From positions 1 to 64,000 of the forward strand of contig NZ_KZ319287.1 in assembly GCF_002744755.1 (NCBI RefSeq): 64,000 nucleotides of DNA, in the 5' to 3' direction. This DNA comes from Leeuwenhoekiella nanhaiensis (lineage in GTDB: Bacteria > Bacteroidota > Bacteroidia > Flavobacteriales > Flavobacteriaceae). Shown piece after piece: positions 27,467-37,256 of this stretch (position 1 is the first letter of the stretch; each line of letters starts with the position of its first letter). The notes beneath the pieces are model-generated. The model saw only the letters and a list, made by a program, of their open reading frames with translations, was not told the origin of the DNA and made no database searches. Both the position numbers and the translations under genes were made by a program.

Positions 27467-30400
27467 ATGGAAAATGAAGCAGCCTTTTTGATTTACAATG
27501 CTTCGGCAGGTGCCGGAAAAACATTTACGCTCGTTAAGAATTATCTGGTAATTCTGTTTAAAAGCCCCAATGAATTTAAGTACCGTCGTATTCTGGCCAT
27601 CACCTTTACAAATAAGGCAGTAGCCGAAATGAAGACGCGTATCGTAGCAAGCCTTCAGGAATTTAGTGAAGATTCAATTCTTGAAAGTCCCACTCCGCTT
27701 CTACTGGCTGTTGAAGAAGAAACCGGTCTGGAGCGCCAGTTTATTCAACAGAAAGCAAAACGTTTCCTTAAAAATATCATTCAGGATTTTGCCTCTTTTG
27801 ACGTGGTCACTATAGATACATTTACGCATCGCATCATTCGCACGTTTGCTTACGATTTAAAAATTCCACAAAACTTTGAAGTCGAACTCAATACTCAGGA
27901 GGTGCTTGAGCAGGCCGTAGACCGGCTTATTGATAAAACCGGGAATGATGAACAGATCACCAATATTCTTATTGACTACGCTCTTGAAAAAACCGATGAT
28001 GATAAAAGCTGGGATATTACCCGCGACTTTTATGAAATCAGCAAACTGCTGCTTCGTGAAAACGACCTGAATTATCTAAAGCTGCTGGAGTCGAAAAGCC
28101 TGGAAGATTTTACAGCACTAAAGAAAAGCATCAAAAAAAGACTTAAAACCCTGGAAGAAAAAATAAGCAGCTCTGCACAAGCGATGCTTGATTTCTTCGC
28201 TCGTGAGGGCCTGGAAGACGCTCATTTTACGCGAAAATCCCTTCCTAATGCCCTGCACAAACTGGCATCTGGTGACCTCACTATAAACTTAAATACCAAG
28301 TGGGTTGAAAACCTGGGGACAGAGCCCTTATATACCAAAGCCCAAAAAGAACCTATTAAAGCTATTTTAGATGGAATAAGCGGTGAAATCGCTTCGCAGT
28401 TTGCCAGCATAAAATCTTACATTCTAAAGTATGGTCTAAATGCAGAAATCTACAAGAAAATTACCCAGCTTTCGGTTCTACAGGCCATTAATAAAGAAGT
28501 TCAACAAATAAAAGAGGAAAATAATCTTGTGCTGATTTCAGATTTTAATCAGCTTATTAACAGCCAGATTATCAATCAACCTACACCTTTTATTTATGAA
28601 CGTTTGGGCGAACGCTACGAAAATTACTTTATTGACGAGTTTCAGGATACTTCTCGTTTGCAATGGCAAAATCTGGTTCCTCTGATTGATAATGCCCTAA
28701 GCACCTTTACGCAGGAAAAAAATTTAAACAGCCTGATGCTTGTGGGAGATCCCAAACAGGCTATTTACCGGTGGCGTGGTGGTGACGCCGACCAGTTTAT
28801 TGCACTGGCCGGTGGAGTCAATCCTTTTCAGAATGAAAACAAAAAAGTTTTTAACCTGCCGCGTAATTACAGGAGCTATTCTGAAATCATCTCCTTTAAT
28901 AACGCCCTGTTTACAGAGCTTGCTAAACTCTTTGAAAACCCCGACTACCAGACGATCTATCAAACCGGCAATGCCCAGGAAGTCAATTCACGCACAGGTG
29001 GCTTTGTTTCAATAACCTTTGTGGAAAGTGGTACAAAATCTGAGACAACTCCGCAGTATTTAGATCAGGTTGTCGCTACCATCACAAACTGTCTTGAAAA
29101 CGGATTTCAACTTCGTGACCTGTGTATTTTGGTAAGACGCAATAGCGAAGGGGTCGAAATTGCTCAAAAGCTACAGGAGGAAAACATTCCTGTGATTTCA
29201 AGTGAAAGTTTATTGCTGTCTCAGTCGCCTGAGGTGGCTTTTATCACCAACGTATTACATTACATTGTAGAGCCTGCTTCCAATGCGATTGCAATTAAAA
29301 TTCTAGATTATATCGCTGCAAACTATTATGATCTGGAAGACACCCACGGCTTCTATTCAAAATATATAAATCTAAAAGGACAAGATTTATTCAAAGACGC
29401 GCTGCCCGAAGATTTAAATTTTGATATGAACTTTTGCAGTTCTTTACCCTTATACGAATCTGCAGAATACATCGTAAGATCTTTCGGTCTTCAAAAACAG
29501 GGTGGCTCTTATATTCAATTCTTCCTGGATGCCATTTTCGACTTCTCTCAAAAGCACACCGGTGGTCTACCCGAATTTCTACATTGGTGGGAACTTAAAA
29601 AAGAGCGCCTGAGCATCAGCACACCTCCGGGAGCCGAAGCTGTTCAGATTATGACCATTCATAAATCAAAAGGTCTTGAATTTCCGGTAGTAATTTATCC
29701 TTTTGCAGATACTGCATTGTATCCCAATAACGCTGACAACTACAACTGGTACTTACCGGAAGAAACCGAATTTGAAGGTTTTGATGCATTACTTATAAAT
29801 CAAAACGCAAAACTGAAAGATTTCAACAAGCAAACCGCCCGTTTGTATGACATTAGACGTAGCGAACAACAACTTGACAGCCTAAATATTTTATACGTTG
29901 CGCTGACCCGAAGCATCGAGCAATTACATATTATAAGTAGTACATCAAAAAACTCTGATTCCTTAAATACGTTTGCTGACTTGTTGTACAATTACGCCTC
30001 AGGACATTCTCAATTTGATCAGGAGAAATGCCGCTTAAGTTTGGGCTCTGCCAAACGTATTTCTAAGATTGAATATAAAGAAACTGATTCACAGCAATTG
30101 AGCTTAATTTCATCAGCCAAGGAAGACCATAACATTGCGATGGTGATTCAGGAGTTGAGGAATACAGAATCAGACAGAGCGGCAGCTGTAGATTATGGAA
30201 ATGTTATGCATAATTTATTAGCAGAAATTATTGAGCCAAAAGATGTTGATCTGGTATTACGCAAAGCTCAAAGCAAAGGCATTATTACATCTGAAACACT
30301 TCCCAATTTAAAAATCCAAATTGAAGATTTAATAAATAAGGTGCAGCCGGAAGGCTATTTCAATACCAAAAATTTAATCCTGAACGAAAGAGATATTCAA

Positions 30401-30607
30401 TTAGATCATCAGATTATAAGACCAGACCGCATTGAAATTAATGCCAATAAAGAAGTATTTCTGCTGGATTATAAAACGGGCCTCTCTAACGAAACACATC
30501 ATCAGCAACTCGCTTTTTATGCAAAAAGTCTGGAAAAACTGGGCTATAAAGTAGTTAAGAAGGGACTTTATTATCTGAATAGCGATGCCAGATTGCTTTT
30601 AATTTAA
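27467..30607 (+). CDS. UvrD/RecB-like helicase-nuclease (AddA-like)
   Basis: A 1046-residue superfamily-1 helicase fused to a RecB-type nuclease. Walker A is ASAGAGKT at residues 12-19; Walker B/motif II is FIDEFQDTS; motif III is MLVGDPKQAIYRWRGG; motif V is MTIHKSKGLEFPVV; motif VI is NILYVALTRS. The C-terminal PD-(D/E)XK nuclease shows GNVMHNLLAEI and LDYKTG (Asp1001, Lys1003). These features fit AddA, the main helicase-nuclease subunit of the AddAB system for double-strand-break resection. The likely partner (AddB-like) is at 33827, separated by two ompA-type genes. I leave the symbol blank because subunit naming in Bacteroidota varies. Confidence 0.88.
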   Translation: MENEAAFLIYNASAGAGKTFTLVKNYLVILFKSPNEFKYRRILAITFTNKAVAEMKTRIVASLQEFSEDSILESPTPLLLAVEEETGLERQFIQQKAKRFLKNIIQDFASFDVVTIDTFTHRIIRTFAYDLKIPQNFEVELNTQEVLEQAVDRLIDKTGNDEQITNILIDYALEKTDDDKSWDITRDFYEISKLLLRENDLNYLKLLESKSLEDFTALKKSIKKRLKTLEEKISSSAQAMLDFFAREGLEDAHFTRKSLPNALHKLASGDLTINLNTKWVENLGTEPLYTKAQKEPIKAILDGISGEIASQFASIKSYILKYGLNAEIYKKITQLSVLQAINKEVQQIKEENNLVLISDFNQLINSQIINQPTPFIYERLGERYENYFIDEFQDTSRLQWQNLVPLIDNALSTFTQEKNLNSLMLVGDPKQAIYRWRGGDADQFIALAGGVNPFQNENKKVFNLPRNYRSYSEIISFNNALFTELAKLFENPDYQTIYQTGNAQEVNSRTGGFVSITFVESGTKSETTPQYLDQVVATITNCLENGFQLRDLCILVRRNSEGVEIAQKLQEENIPVISSESLLLSQSPEVAFITNVLHYIVEPASNAIAIKILDYIAANYYDLEDTHGFYSKYINLKGQDLFKDALPEDLNFDMNFCSSLPLYESAEYIVRSFGLQKQGGSYIQFFLDAIFDFSQKHTGGLPEFLHWWELKKERLSISTPPGAEAVQIMTIHKSKGLEFPVVIYPFADTALYPNNADNYNWYLPEETEFEGFDALLINQNAKLKDFNKQTARLYDIRRSEQQLDSLNILYVALTRSIEQLHIISSTSKNSDSLNTFADLLYNYASGHSQFDQEKCRLSLGSAKRISKIEYKETDSQQLSLISSAKEDHNIAMVIQELRNTESDRAAAVDYGNVMHNLLAEIIEPKDVDLVLRKAQSKGIITSETLPNLKIQIEDLINKVQPEGYFNTKNLILNERDIQLDHQIIRPDRIEINANKEVFLLDYKTGLSNETHHQQLAFYAKSLEKLGYKVVKKGLYYLNSDARLLLI

Positions 30608-30796
30608 CACAGTGTTAATTGTTGTTCGGGCAAAATATCATTGAAAGGTAATAGAATTCCAAAAATTACATTTATCTCATTTTCAATAATTTAAATAGAT
30701 TGTTGTATAAATAAAATATTTCATTTTAGAATTAAAATCAATTCTATTAATGCAAAGTGTGAGGTAAATGTTTAATAAAACTTTATCAAAAGCGGC

Positions 30797-30827
30797 TTTG
30801 CCGTGTTTTTTTAACAAACTACTTTTA
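30797..30827 (+). promoter_or_regulatory. Promoter of first OmpA/TSP3 gene
   Basis: TTTG (30797-30800), a 19-nt spacer, then TACTTTTA (30820-30827). The layout and several flanking bases (GGCTTTG, TTTAACAAA) match the promoter of the paralogue at 32372, so the duplication seems to include the promoter. The -7 ends in A instead of G, suggesting a weaker promoter. Confidence 0.6.
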
Positions 30828-30848
30828 CCCTGAACTAACTATACTACT

Positions 30849-32225
30849 ATGATTAAAAGAATTTTCTTACCCATTCTATTTTTTACAGCTCTTCTGGTTC
30901 CAGATCATTCATTTGGTCAAGATAAAAATAATCCCTGGTATATAAGTATTGGTGTTAATGCAGTAGACACCTACCCTGTAGATGAGGATAACAGACCTCT
31001 TACCGGAGGGTTTCTTAATGAAATGTACAATTTTGAAGATCACTGGAATATTATTCCATCTTTATCTACGATATACGTTGGGCATTACATAGGCAGTGGT
31101 TTTAGCCTCGGTGTTCGAGGTTCACTTAATAAAATAGATAAACTTGGTGATGTTTCGGTAGATGATCTTGCCTACTATGCAGTTGATGGAATGTTTACAT
31201 ACAGTTTCCGCGATGCAATAAATGGTGAAGGCGGCTGGTTTGACCCTTACCTGGGATTAGGTGGTGGTTATAACTTTGTAGGTGATCAACCTAGTTTTGG
31301 TACAGCAAATGGTACAGTCGGCTTAAAATTATGGTTAGGAGAATCTGTAAATCTAAATCTCTCTTCTACTTATAAACATGCATTCGAAGATAAATATGTA
31401 AAGCATATGCAGCATACTGCCGGTATTGGTTTTGTTTTTGGCGGAACGGATAGTGATGGTGATGGTATTTTCGATAAAGACGATGAATGTCCTGATACCC
31501 CAGGTCTTGAGGAATTTAATGGATGCCCAGATACGGATGGTGACGGTATAAAAGACAGCGAAGATGCCTGTCCTGAAGTTGCCGGTTTACCTGAGTTTAA
31601 TGGATGTCCGGATACGGATGGTGATGGAATTGCTGATCCCAATGATGAATGCCCAAACACAGCCGGTATAGCAGCACTTAATGGTTGCCCTGATGCTGAC
31701 GGTGATGGTGTTAAAGATTCTGAAGATGAATGTCCTAATGAGGCTGGTCCGGAAGAAAACAATGGCTGTCCTTATAAAGACCAAGACAATGATGGCGTTT
31801 TAGATAAAGACGACGAATGTCCTACTGTTCTTGGTACTGTTGCAAATAACGGTTGTCCTGAAGTTACTGTTGCTGTTCTGGAAGAAATTAATGTTCAGGT
31901 TAGAACGGTATTATTCGACTTAGATAAGGCAACCATCCGTAAGGAGTCTTATGAAACCCTGAACAGTGTAGCTGAAATTATGAAAGAGTATCCAAATACT
32001 CAGTTTTTAATTGAAGGGCACACCGATAGTCAGGGTTCTGATGCCTATAATATGAATCTTTCTAAGGAACGTGCTGCTTCAGTAAAAGAATATTTGGAGG
32101 GGCAAGGCTTACCTTCAAGCAGACTTTCGTCACAAGGTTTTGGAGAAACTAGACCGGTTGCAACTAATGCTACTGCTGCCGGAAGACAGAAAAACAGAAG
32201 GGTAGAAATATCTCTAATTGATTAA
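30849..32225 (+). CDS. OmpA family protein with thrombospondin type 3 repeats (copy 1)
   Basis: An outer-membrane protein of 458 residues with a signal peptide ending near SFGQ. An N-terminal beta-barrel domain covers about residues 24-200, followed by five to six thrombospondin type-3 repeats (DTDGDGIKDSEDACP pattern), which bind calcium, and a C-terminal OmpA domain (LFDLDKATIR, EGHTDSQGSDAYN, NRRVEISL) that grips peptidoglycan. It links outer membrane and cell wall. It is followed 146 nt later by a paralogue of exactly the same length, so the pair is a tandem duplication. Confidence 0.9.
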   Translation: MIKRIFLPILFFTALLVPDHSFGQDKNNPWYISIGVNAVDTYPVDEDNRPLTGGFLNEMYNFEDHWNIIPSLSTIYVGHYIGSGFSLGVRGSLNKIDKLGDVSVDDLAYYAVDGMFTYSFRDAINGEGGWFDPYLGLGGGYNFVGDQPSFGTANGTVGLKLWLGESVNLNLSSTYKHAFEDKYVKHMQHTAGIGFVFGGTDSDGDGIFDKDDECPDTPGLEEFNGCPDTDGDGIKDSEDACPEVAGLPEFNGCPDTDGDGIADPNDECPNTAGIAALNGCPDADGDGVKDSEDECPNEAGPEENNGCPYKDQDNDGVLDKDDECPTVLGTVANNGCPEVTVAVLEEINVQVRTVLFDLDKATIRKESYETLNSVAEIMKEYPNTQFLIEGHTDSQGSDAYNMNLSKERAASVKEYLEGQGLPSSRLSSQGFGETRPVATNATAAGRQKNRRVEISLID

Positions 32226-32307
32226 AACCCCTAAAAATATTGAGTAGTAAAGTCAATAGCAAATAGAATTTATTTAACACTCTTAACTGAATTTTATTAA
32301 TTTTGGC

Positions 32308-32338
32308 TTTGCTGCTTAATTTTAACAAATTACATTTG
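32308..32338 (+). promoter_or_regulatory. Promoter of second OmpA/TSP3 gene
   Basis: TTTG (32308-32311), a 19-nt spacer and TACATTTG (32331-32338) form a textbook Bacteroidota promoter, 33 nt before the ATG at 32372. This supports the internal ATG over the longer upstream reading, which would run through the promoter. Confidence 0.75.
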
Positions 32339-32371
32339 CTTCGATTAACACTTAATTTTTACTTACTTAAC

Positions 32372-33748
32372 ATGAAAACTCTTACTAAATTATTTCTTTT
32401 TGCGGCTTTTACTCTGGCGAGTTTAAGTACTGCAAATGCGCAAGACAAGAACAATCCTTGGGGTGTTCGTATTGGGGTTAATGCTGTGGATACTTATCCC
32501 GTAAGCCCTGATAACAGACCATTCACCGGAGGATTCATTAATGAATTCTTTAACCAAAGAGATCACTGGAATATTCTTCCTTCTGTTTCTACCTTATATG
32601 TAGGTCGTTACATTGGTGGAGGTTTCGCTCTTGGTGTACAAGGTTCTATCAATAAAATTGACAAGTTAGGAGATGCTCCGGCTGATGACTTAGCTTATTA
32701 CGCTATTGATGGTATGTTCAGCTACAGCCTACGTGACCTAATCAATGGTGAAGGTGGTTGGTTTGATCCTTACCTGGGTGCAGGTGGTGGTTATGTATTT
32801 GTTGGTGATATGCCAAGCCACGGTACTGCTAACGGTACTTTAGGTATCAAATTTTGGTTGAGCGACAACATTAACCTTGATTTCTCTTCAACCTATAAGC
32901 ACGCATTTGAAGATCGCTATACAAAACACATGCAGCACGTAGTTGGTGTAGGTTTCGTATTTGGCGGAACTGATACTGACGGTGATGGTATCTATGACAA
33001 AGATGATGAGTGTCCTGAAACTCCAGGTTTAGCTGAGTTTAACGGATGTCCTGATACTGACGGTGATGGTATCAAAGACTCTGAAGATGCTTGCCCTGAA
33101 GTTGCTGGTCTTCCAGAATTTAACGGATGTCCTGATACTGACGGTGACGGAATCCCTGATAATGAAGATGCTTGTCCAGATGTTGCTGGTCCTGCTGCTA
33201 CTAACGGATGCCCTGATGCTGATGGTGATGGCGTAATTGATTCTGAAGATGAGTGTCCTAACGAAGCTGGTCCTGCTGCTAACAACGGATGTCCTTACGC
33301 TGACAGAGATGGTGATGGTGTTCTTGATAAAGATGATAAATGTCCAGATGTTGCTGGTACTGCAGATAACGACGGATGTCCTGGTGTAGATGCTAGCGTT
33401 CTTGAAACTCTTAATGGTGAGGCTGGTCGTATCTTATTTGATACAGACAAAGCAACTATCAGAAGAAGTTCTTATGAGACTCTTGATCGTATTGCTGATA
33501 TCGTGAAGCAATATCCTAACGCTCAATTTGAAGTTGAAGGTCACGCTGACAGCCGTGCAAGTAACGCATACAACATGGATCTTTCTGAAAGAAGAGCTCA
33601 ATCTGTTGTAGATTACTTAACCAGCAAAGAAGGTGTTAATGGTAGTCAATTGACCATTAAAGCTTACGGTGAAGAGCAGCCTATCGCTCCTAACACTACA
33701 GCTGCTGGTATGCAACTTAACAGACGTGTAAAGCTTACCTTAAAGTAA
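32372..33748 (+). CDS. OmpA family protein with thrombospondin type 3 repeats (copy 2)
   Basis: A 458-residue paralogue of the preceding gene, same domain order: signal peptide (LSTANAQ end), N-terminal beta-barrel, calcium-binding TSP3 repeats, C-terminal OmpA domain (LFDTDKATIR, EGHADSRASN, NRRVKLTL). I start at 32372 because it gives the clean signal peptide MKTLTKLFLF and lies just after the promoter. Codon use is strongly biased to GGT, GCT, CGT and AAC compared with copy 1, the mark of a very highly expressed protein, so this copy is probably the major structural outer-membrane protein. A strong terminator follows. Confidence 0.92.
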   Translation: MKTLTKLFLFAAFTLASLSTANAQDKNNPWGVRIGVNAVDTYPVSPDNRPFTGGFINEFFNQRDHWNILPSVSTLYVGRYIGGGFALGVQGSINKIDKLGDAPADDLAYYAIDGMFSYSLRDLINGEGGWFDPYLGAGGGYVFVGDMPSHGTANGTLGIKFWLSDNINLDFSSTYKHAFEDRYTKHMQHVVGVGFVFGGTDTDGDGIYDKDDECPETPGLAEFNGCPDTDGDGIKDSEDACPEVAGLPEFNGCPDTDGDGIPDNEDACPDVAGPAATNGCPDADGDGVIDSEDECPNEAGPAANNGCPYADRDGDGVLDKDDKCPDVAGTADNDGCPGVDASVLETLNGEAGRILFDTDKATIRRSSYETLDRIADIVKQYPNAQFEVEGHADSRASNAYNMDLSERRAQSVVDYLTSKEGVNGSQLTIKAYGEEQPIAPNTTAAGMQLNRRVKLTLK

Positions 33749-33785
33749 GAAGCATTCAGATGTGAAATCTGATTAATAAATACGG

Positions 33786-33815
33786 AAAACGCCCTGATTC
33801 ATCGGGGCGTTTTTT
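33786..33815 (+). terminator. Terminator of the second OmpA gene
   Basis: AAAACGCCC (33786-33794) pairs with GGGGCGTTTT (33804-33813) and runs into a T-tract. It lies about 40 nt after the OmpA stop and just before the AddB-like start, which may therefore rely on read-through or an internal promoter. Confidence 0.8.
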
Positions 33816-33826
33816 ATTTTAGACCT

Positions 33827-36526
33827 ATGACAACATTTATAGACGAGGTAATTGCAGACATTTTGAGTAAACACGCTCAAAACCTTGTGAATACAGTTAT
33901 CGTTCTACCTTCAAAGCGGGCAGGCGCGTTCTTCAACAAACGACTTCGCGCACAACTTGAAGGAAGCTTTACATTTCTACCTAAAACCCTGAGTATTGAA
34001 GAGCTTATTGAAGATGTATCTGGGTTGACTGCTGCTTCATCGACGCAACTTCAGGTTGAACTGTATCAAATTTATCTGCAGGAATGTACCGAAACAGAAC
34101 CCGATAGCTTTTTAAGCTTTCTGGGCTGGGCCCAAATTTTAATTGGGGATTTTAATGAGATAGACCGTCACCTTATTTCTCAGGAATCCTTTTTCGATTA
34201 TCTGAGCGCGGTTAAAGAATTAAATCAATGGTCTGCTGATCAACCAACAGAGCTAATTTCTAATTATCTGAAATTTTGGAGATCAGTTAAGCAATACTAC
34301 ACGGCTTTTGCTGAGCATCTAAAAAGCAAGGGCATGGGCTATCAGGGTATGCTTTATCGGGAATCGGTATCAAACCTCGATTCGTATCTCGATAATACAA
34401 ATAACACGTACATTTTTTGTGGTTTTAATGCCTTAAACCGGGCTGAGCAGCACTTAATAAAATCGTTTCTAGAAAGACGGGATACGCATATTTACTGGGA
34501 TTTAGATCCTTATTTTACAGAAGACCAAAGCCATATCACTTCGCGCTTTATCAGTCAGTACCTTCATGAGTGGTCAGAATTGAAGGAAAAGAGCACCGTT
34601 TTTCCAAAAGCGAAGAGCAATTTTAATACTCCAAAAAACATAACAGCTACCGGAATTGCTCAAAATATTGGCCAGGTTAAATACGTGGGTCAAATTTTAG
34701 AAGGTTTTGCTCCCGAAGAGCTCAATGATACTGCGATCATCCTTGGAGATGAGAATCTACTCCTGCCTTTACTCAATTCACTTCCACCGCAGGTGAATGC
34801 AGTAAATGTAACCATGGGACTTGCTCTCAATCAAATTACTCAAGCTGCTTTTTTTGAGACGTGGTTTCAACTTCAAATTAACAAACGCGGATCTGAATAC
34901 TATTATAAAGATGTTCTTTCACTTCTGGACCAGCCTTATACAATAGCGTTATTAGGTTCCACCCGTTCAAAGCTTAAAGCAAAAATTACCTCAGAAAATC
35001 TGATTTATGTAACTCCCCAGGAATTAATTAATAATACTGATGCCATTAATTTGCTTTTTGAAGACTGGCAGGATTCAACAGATACAGCTCTGGCAAGATC
35101 GTTAAAACTGATTTCGCTTCTAAAGGAGCAGATGCAAAATGAGCAAAAATGGCTCGAACTTGAGTTTCTGGCTGCTTTTGAACGACTCTTTAATCAATTA
35201 AGTGATCTTAACGCGCAATACCCCTATTTCAATTCGGTTAAGACGCTCAGACAATTTTACCGTGACCTGCTTCAAAAGGAAACACTTGATTTTAAAGGAG
35301 ACCCCTATCAGGGGCTTCAAATTATGGGAGTTTTGGAGTCTCGCGTGATTGATTTTAAACACATAATCATCACTTCACTTAATGAAGGCACGCTCCCGTC
35401 GGGAAAAAGTCAGAACAGTTTTATTCCTTTCGATCTCAAAATCGAATACAACCTGCCCACCTACCGGGAGAAAGATGCTATTTACGCCTATCACTTTTTT
35501 AGATTGCTGCAGCGCGCCGAAACAGCACATTTACTTTTCAACAACGAAGCTTCCGGACTTAATAGTGGCGAAAAGAGTCGCTTTTTATTACAACTTGCGA
35601 CAGATTCTAATGCGCAATACCGGTATTCTGAAACTACAGCTTCCGCTTCCGTAAAAATTAAACCCTCAGAACTCAAAACAGTCTTAAAAACTCCGCAGCT
35701 TATTGAGAGTCTGAAAAAACATGCACAATCCGGTTTTTCGCCATCGGCGCTTACCACCTACATCAGAAACCCAATCGATTTTTATTATAAGTACGTACTG
35801 GGGATTGAAGAGCTTGAAGAGGTAGAAGACACGATTGCCCATAATACGCTGGGTACGGTAGTACACGAAAGCTTAGAACAGCTCTATAAGCCTTACCTGA
35901 ATGAGATACTTTCACCAGCTATTCTCAAAACCCTTTTAAAACAATGCGATGCCGAAGTATCCCATCAATTTGAGCTTTGTTATAATATAGGAAACATAAA
36001 AACCGGTAAAAACCTCATCATTTTTAATGTTGCCAAGCAATTTGTTCGCAATTTTTTACAGACCGAACTTAAACAAATCGAAGCCGGCTCAGAAGTTCTG
36101 ATTACGGGACTTGAACTTAAGTTTGAAACTCAGATCAGACCAGATGTAAAATTAAAAGGTACGGTAGACCGAATGGATCGTGTAAATGGCACATTACGCA
36201 TTCTCGACTACAAAACAGGTAGGGTTGAAGCCGGTGAGCTGGTCATTAAAGACTGGGAAACCCTAATTAGCGATTATAAGAAACAATCCAAGGCTTTTCA
36301 GGTATTGTGCTATGCGTTAATGCTAGCAAGAGAAAAAGGCATTCCTGAGCAGGCTGAGGCGGGTATTATTTCATTTAAAAATCTAGGAAGGGGCTTTCTC
36401 AAACTCAGTGAATCTAAAGAAACCTTGATTACCCCAGAACTGCTGGCTACTTTTGAAACCTACTTAAACAAGCTTATTGATGAAATTCTGGATATAAACA
36501 TTCCGTTTACGGAAAAAGAGGTCTAA
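33827..36526 (+). CDS. PD-(D/E)XK nuclease, AddB-like
   Basis: An 899-residue protein with an inactivated helicase-like N-terminal part (VIVLPSKRAGAFFNKRL in place of a Walker A) and a C-terminal RecB-family nuclease domain. Nuclease motifs are FSPSALTTYIRNPIDFYYKY, GTVVHESLEQLY and ILDYKTG (Asp794, Lys796). This layout fits AddB, the second subunit of AddAB. The AddA-like gene is 3.2 kb upstream on the same strand, split off by two ompA-type genes. The usual four cysteines of an iron-sulfur cluster are not evident: only one Cys follows shortly after the nuclease core (CYALMLAREKG). Confidence 0.82.
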   Translation: MTTFIDEVIADILSKHAQNLVNTVIVLPSKRAGAFFNKRLRAQLEGSFTFLPKTLSIEELIEDVSGLTAASSTQLQVELYQIYLQECTETEPDSFLSFLGWAQILIGDFNEIDRHLISQESFFDYLSAVKELNQWSADQPTELISNYLKFWRSVKQYYTAFAEHLKSKGMGYQGMLYRESVSNLDSYLDNTNNTYIFCGFNALNRAEQHLIKSFLERRDTHIYWDLDPYFTEDQSHITSRFISQYLHEWSELKEKSTVFPKAKSNFNTPKNITATGIAQNIGQVKYVGQILEGFAPEELNDTAIILGDENLLLPLLNSLPPQVNAVNVTMGLALNQITQAAFFETWFQLQINKRGSEYYYKDVLSLLDQPYTIALLGSTRSKLKAKITSENLIYVTPQELINNTDAINLLFEDWQDSTDTALARSLKLISLLKEQMQNEQKWLELEFLAAFERLFNQLSDLNAQYPYFNSVKTLRQFYRDLLQKETLDFKGDPYQGLQIMGVLESRVIDFKHIIITSLNEGTLPSGKSQNSFIPFDLKIEYNLPTYREKDAIYAYHFFRLLQRAETAHLLFNNEASGLNSGEKSRFLLQLATDSNAQYRYSETTASASVKIKPSELKTVLKTPQLIESLKKHAQSGFSPSALTTYIRNPIDFYYKYVLGIEELEEVEDTIAHNTLGTVVHESLEQLYKPYLNEILSPAILKTLLKQCDAEVSHQFELCYNIGNIKTGKNLIIFNVAKQFVRNFLQTELKQIEAGSEVLITGLELKFETQIRPDVKLKGTVDRMDRVNGTLRILDYKTGRVEAGELVIKDWETLISDYKKQSKAFQVLCYALMLAREKGIPEQAEAGIISFKNLGRGFLKLSESKETLITPELLATFETYLNKLIDEILDINIPFTEKEV

Positions 36527-37251
36527 AACATTAAATCTTTAAGGTTGTCTTTATACCCGCGGCTCACATGAACTACAGTTCCGTTTTGGAGTGTCACATC
36601 ATAGGATTTTCCGTATTTATGAATCTCTTTTACCTTTTTAATATTTATCATAGAAGAACGATGTACCCGAATAAAATGTTTCGGATCTAATTTTTCATCT
36701 AAAATGGAAATGCCGTAGTTACTTAAGAAATTATCGCTTTCCGTATGAAGCTTAGAATAATCACCATAAGCTTCAATCCAATAAATGGTGTCAAGTTCTA
36801 TCGCAATAAGCTTTTTATTATGCTGAACCAAAATACGCTCAGGGTATGTGGTTCTATTCAACATCAGGCTTTCGGCCAGTGGAGCTACCGAATTAGTCTC
36901 CTGAGATGCAGGGAGACGTTCCACGGCTTTTTTAAAGCGCTCTTTAGTGTAGGGTTTCAACAAATAGTCAACTGCGTGCACCTCAAATGCCTGTAAAGCG
37001 TAGGCATCATAGGCGGTTGAGAAGATAATCTGCGGTATTTCATCTAAACGCGTAAGCACATCAAATCCCGTAAGTCCAGGCATTTGAATATCCAAAAAAA
37101 CCAAATCGGGTTTAAATTCATTGATTACACGTACCGCATCTACGCCATTATTGGCTTCGGCGAGTAAAATCAAATCGGGGTAATCTTCGAGATATTCCCG
37201 AATTAGAGACCTTCCGGCACGCTCGTCATCTACAATAATTACTTTTTTCAT
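36523..37251 (-). CDS. LytTR family response regulator
   Basis: A 242-residue response regulator. The receiver domain has the acidic pair Asp8-Asp9 and phospho-acceptor Asp54 in DLVFLDIQMPG, with conserved Thr and Lys in FSTAYDAYA and LLKPYTKERF. The C-terminal LytTR domain (about residues 140-242) contains HFIRVHRSSMINIKKV and DNA-contacting sequence. It lies 5 nt after the kinase at 37257 and so forms a two-component pair with it. Its 3' end overlaps the convergent AddB-like gene by 4 nt. Confidence 0.93.
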   Translation of the reverse strand: MKKVIIVDDERAGRSLIREYLEDYPDLILLAEANNGVDAVRVINEFKPDLVFLDIQMPGLTGFDVLTRLDEIPQIIFSTAYDAYALQAFEVHAVDYLLKPYTKERFKKAVERLPASQETNSVAPLAESLMLNRTTYPERILVQHNKKLIAIELDTIYWIEAYGDYSKLHTESDNFLSNYGISILDEKLDPKHFIRVHRSSMINIKKVKEIHKYGKSYDVTLQNGTVVHVSRGYKDNLKDLMF

Positions 37252-37256
37252 TTTAA

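Noticed and set aside
32303-32371. Longer start for the second OmpA protein
   Set aside because: The upstream part reads through a textbook promoter and would precede the signal peptide.
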